Part shown: one piece after another, positions 34,949 to 37,453 of the stretch
How positions within the stretch are numbered: position 1 is the first letter of the stretch
Layout: each line of letters opens with the position of its first letter
NCBI GenBank assembly: GCA_037384225.1
Contig: JARROD010000137.1
Coordinates: 1 to 37,453, forward strand
Reading direction: 5' to 3'
Length of the DNA: 37,453 nucleotides
Source of the DNA: JARROD01 sp037384225
GTDB lineage: Bacteria > Pseudomonadota > Gammaproteobacteria > Pseudomonadales > Cellvibrionaceae
The notes under the pieces: model-generated
What the model was told of the DNA's origin: nothing
Database searches by the model: none
Seen by the model: only the letters and a program-made list of their open reading frames with translations
Position numbers and translations under genes: made by a program

Positions 34949-35184
34949 TCAAACAGCCCGTCGGCTGGCGAGTATTCGTCTTAATTCATTTAACGCGTTC
35001 TCTCTGGCAATATTGCTGACCAGGCCCTGACGCAGAAACTCATAGATTCTGTCGATCAGTTTTATGGCGCGATCGAGCTTCGGCCGTTGTCCCTCGACAT
35101 AGGCGCCGACCTCGATCATATCCCTGGACTCTTCGTACAGGCTTATGATCTCGCGCGCCTGCAACAGCAGTGAATTGGCCTCGG
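34949..35184 (-). pseudogene. C-terminal fragment of the export ATPase SctN/FliI
   Basis: The frame reads ANSLLLQAREIISLYEESRD, then MIEVGAYVEGQRPKLDRAIK, and ends RRILASRRAV. This is the C-terminal helical domain of FliI/SctN ATPases (pattern LY..NRDLI.IGAY..G..P..D.AI). The Walker motifs and catalytic domain are absent. It begins inside the SctU coding region in a different frame, with no start codon of its own, so some 350 residues have been lost in a deletion that also removed the end of SctU. Confidence 0.8.
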
Positions 35185-36045
35185 CGCCATCATGGTCTCC
35201 CGATCGTACCTGAGCGCTACAGCGACACGAACCGGGTTGGTAATCACCACATCGGCGCTAGCAACATTGTCGAGGCTTTTACTTCGATCCAGCAGTTCTT
35301 TGGCAATTTCTCTGCGCTTTTGCCTGATGAGTAGGTCACCCTCATAACGCTTGTGCTCGTCTTTGAGTTCCTTTTTACTCATACGCAGTTTTTTCTGATA
35401 ATCCCAACGGCTAAACAGGAGGTCGACAAAAGCGATCAGTACCAAAGAGAGGAGAATGCGGAAAATAAGCACCGCCGCCGTGGAAAGAAAAAAGCCCGGG
35501 TAAGCATTGGGCGATCGGTTCATCAATCCCATGTATGCGGGCATATACTCCATATAAGTAAAATAGATAACTGTACCGAATATGCTGATTTTCAACAGAC
35601 TCTTAACCAGCTCTACCAATAACCGTATGGAAAAAATTCGCTTGAACCCTTCAACTGGATTCAGCTTTTTAAAATTCGGCTTCAGCGAGAAAACGCTGAA
35701 AACCGGACCGGTTTGCAACCAGGATGACAGAACCGCCACCAGCATCAGTGGCGCCACATAGGCCGCGAGAATAAACAGTCCCTGGGAAAACACCCATTCG
35801 ATCCATTGCATTAAATTTTCAATCTGAAAATCGAGCCGCCCCGCTTTCAGAAAAATTTCTCTGCCCAGAAGAAATGACCGCATAATCAGCGATTCGCCGA
35901 TGGCGTACATCAACAACAATCCGGCCGCCATTATCAGCAGCGAGTTTATATCCAGACTTTTAGCAACCATGCCTTTTTTACGGGCTTCCCGAACTTTGTG
36001 GGGAGTCGCTTTTTCCGTTTTTTCGGCTGAATCCTGCTCAGACAT
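35185..36045 (-). pseudogene. SctU/FlhB export switch protein, truncated at the C-terminus
   Basis: The family start SAEKTEKATPHKVREARKKG is intact. Four membrane segments follow (for example LLIMAAGLLLMYAIGESLI, LFILAAYVAPLMLVAVLSSW and FRILLSLVLIAFVDLLF), then the cytoplasmic stalk RWDYQKKLRMSKKELKDEHK and the region VVITNPVRVAVALRYDRETM. The normal autocleavage tetrapeptide NPTH is NPVR here. After MMAPR, where FlhB/SctU continues with about 70 more residues, the sequence changes to the SctN C-terminus in another frame; as written the frame ends at 35143. The protein would have about 290 native residues against a usual 350. It starts 41 bp after the T fragment. Confidence 0.85.
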
Positions 36046-36086
36046 AATCCATCATTTAACAACTCAATCAATAAATACCCGGCTCT

Positions 36087-36307
36087 TTATAAAACCTGGC
36101 CCCAGGCGGTGAAAATTTCGTTAAAAACGCTTTCAACCACCGGCAGTAAATATTTCAGTGAAAGGGAAATCAGCCACAGCCCGAGAAATATCTTCAACGG
36201 CAGGCTGACAAAGTAAATATTGATCTGAGGCATTGTCCTGGACACCATGGCCACACCAGTGTCCACAACATGTCATCGAGGAGAGTAATAGCGAAGTCCG
36301 TATTCAT
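36087..36307 (-). pseudogene. Join of SctS/FliQ N-terminus with SctT/FliR C-terminus
   Basis: An ATG at 36307 begins MNTDFAITLLDDMLWTLVW, which fits the first 19 residues of FliQ/SctS. Near 36255 coding shifts frame to GVAMVSRTMPQINIYFVSLP, then LKIFLGLWLISLSLKYLLPV, ending with TAA at 36087-36089. This is the well-conserved end of FliR/SctT. The rest of S (about 65 residues) and the first ~200 residues of T are missing. The ATG overlaps a TAA (TTAATG) that closes an open frame of about 39 codons I could not identify. Confidence 0.7.
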
Positions 36308-36938
36308 TAACAGCCCTTTTCTTCCTGTCCTTTTTCGTAACTTCTCAATAACCCGGGGTATTTGTGCCTTCGATTCGGCAGCCATCCGGATGGTGACCAC
36401 TCAGCCAACACTTTAGTTCGGCAGGTTTACCCCTATGTTGCACAAATAGATGCTGAAATTACCGCCCTAAAAGCCTCTGAACTCCAGAACTTATGCAACC
36501 TTGAAATTTATAGCAAGGCATCACAGAGTAAATGTTATGGAGTTACCAAAATCTAGAACCCAGAATATCAGATTAGTTTCCTCACAAAAATCCTATATGA
36601 CGACAATTGGTTAACCTTGACGCCATCCTCCCCCCGACACAAATCACCTGCATATATGGAAGCTTTTATAATAAAGATGTTTAACTCCCCAGCTTTCGCG
36701 GAAAATGACCATCTGAATTGGTAGTTCGAGGCTTTTCAGAATTTTCTTGACCCGTTTTGTAAAAATACGCAGAATGGGCAGAATTCGGTCCGCTAATCGA
36801 CAATGACGACATCACCATTATCTTGAATTAGCAATTAAAAAAGATGTAATAAAAGTTAAAAGTTATACGATCACTTTAAAACCAAACGCTCAGGCACTGA
36901 GCGCATTCACAATTAAAACGGATTTACGCTGGAAATGA
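36308..36938. other. AT-rich intergenic region, no gene recognised
   Basis: About 630 bp with no frame that looks like a conserved protein on either strand. A degenerate match to the dispersed repeat (ACCCCTATGTTGCACAAAT) occurs near 36428. The AT-rich 100 bases before 36939 probably hold the promoter of the TPR gene. Confidence 0.4.
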
Positions 36939-37453
36939 ATGATGGACTCTGATCCACAGGCGCAATTGCAGCGCTATCTCAACTACCTTCAAACAGACCC
37001 TGAAAATCTCAAATTGATCGAGGCGGTGACAGAAACCCACATGCGATTAAACCGCAATCAGGATACCCTGACGCTTATCGAACGGGGTTTGCAAATCGCC
37101 CCCCACAATTGCAATTTGTTATTTACTCAGGCTTCCGCATTAATGGCCGACGGCCGCCCAGGACTGGCCATCTCTATTTTTACAACAGCTTTTGGACGGC
37201 AATAGCGACAACAGCGTGGTGCGTTACAACCTCGCCTATGCCCACGCCCTGAATCGAGAATACGAACAAGCCGGTGCGGTGTTGAACACCGACTTTGCAC
37301 GTACCACCGAGCAAGTTCCCGAAGCTTATATCCTCGCGGCTCGCATGAAACATTTCCTGGCCGACATAAAAACAGCCGTCGGTCTGGTGGAGAAATTTTT
37401 ATTGCAGTATCCCGATCACCCTTTTCGCAGTGAGGCGCGGGGTGTATTGGCAC
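36939..37453 (+). pseudogene. TPR-repeat protein with one frameshift, cut by window end
   Basis: Helical repeat protein starting MMDSDPQAQLQRYLNYLQTD, with TPR-like units (ENLKLIEAVTETHMRLNRNQ, DTLTLIERGLQIAPHNCNLL, FTQASALMADGRPGLA). Near 37170 the frame changes. The first frame stops at a TAG at 37203, while the shifted frame continues SLFLQQLLDGNSDNSVVRYN and LAYAHALNREYEQAGAVL to the end of the window. The two halves form a continuous TPR pattern, so a single-base indel is likely, either real or a sequencing error. There is no signal peptide, so it is probably cytoplasmic. It is transcribed away from the export cluster. No specific role can be given. Confidence 0.65.

Noticed and set aside
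36362..36556. 64-codon plus-strand frame upstream of the TPR gene
   Set aside because: Overlaps the export-cluster remnants on the other strand, no ribosome site, no recognisable motif.

Overview
The window looks like chromosomal DNA of a polysaccharide-degrading gammaproteobacterium, most likely of the Cellvibrionaceae type (Cellvibrio, Saccharophagus, Teredinibacter). This is inferred from the mix of lipoprotein CAZymes, Gram-negative tripartite efflux systems, an AlgZ/LytS-LytTR two-component pair and type III export genes, not from a marker gene. Two runs of N (7676-7688 and 34134-34171) show that it is a draft scaffold. Many genes are visibly broken, so part of the 'decay' described below could be assembly error. 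Each case needs reads or PCR.

Layout. (1) 28-7289, minus strand: a LytTR-type histidine kinase and response regulator, then an RND permease and its adaptor, then a PIG-L/LmbE deacetylase interrupted by an in-frame stop. (2) 7545-9191: a small element with inverted termini that contains the first gap, and a DASS (SLC13) anion transporter broken by an inverted copy of its own sequence. (3) 9257-14492, minus strand: a five-gene, translationally coupled MacB-type ABC export operon (ATPase, three different HlyD-like adaptors, permease), with the 3' end of another such permease gene left upstream of it. (4) 14968-17067, minus strand: an L-arabonate-type dehydratase preceded by internally deleted remnants of kduI and a kduD-like SDR gene.

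(5) 17672-32219: a CAZyme locus. On the plus strand are a LacZ-like GH2, a lipoprotein fusing a BNR_4 beta-propeller lyase domain to a GH105 unsaturated-uronyl hydrolase, and a GH127 beta-L-arabinofuranosidase. On the minus strand is an operon GH51 - GH43 - GH2 (the last with a glucuronidase-like NxK motif). Together these activities suit an arabinose-, galactose- and glucuronate-rich polymer such as an arabinogalactan protein, gum or related glycan: GH51/GH43/GH127 remove arabinose, GH2 enzymes remove galactose and glucuronate, and the lyase-GH105 fusion would make and then release an unsaturated uronate. Arabinose oxidation (arabonate dehydratase) and unsaturated uronate metabolism (KduI/KduD) sit next to it, but the latter is destroyed here. 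An AT-rich palindrome occurs three times in front of these genes and may be the operator of a shared regulator.

(6) 32291-36307, minus strand: an outer-membrane beta-barrel gene frameshifted by a 20-bp tandem duplication, then a heavily damaged type III/flagellar export cluster. Recognisable pieces of S, T, U, N, O, P, Q, a FliO-like gene and R remain, with several junctions that fuse the start of one gene to the end of the next. (7) 36939-37453: a TPR protein with one frameshift, cut by the window end. No tRNA, rRNA or CRISPR array was seen.
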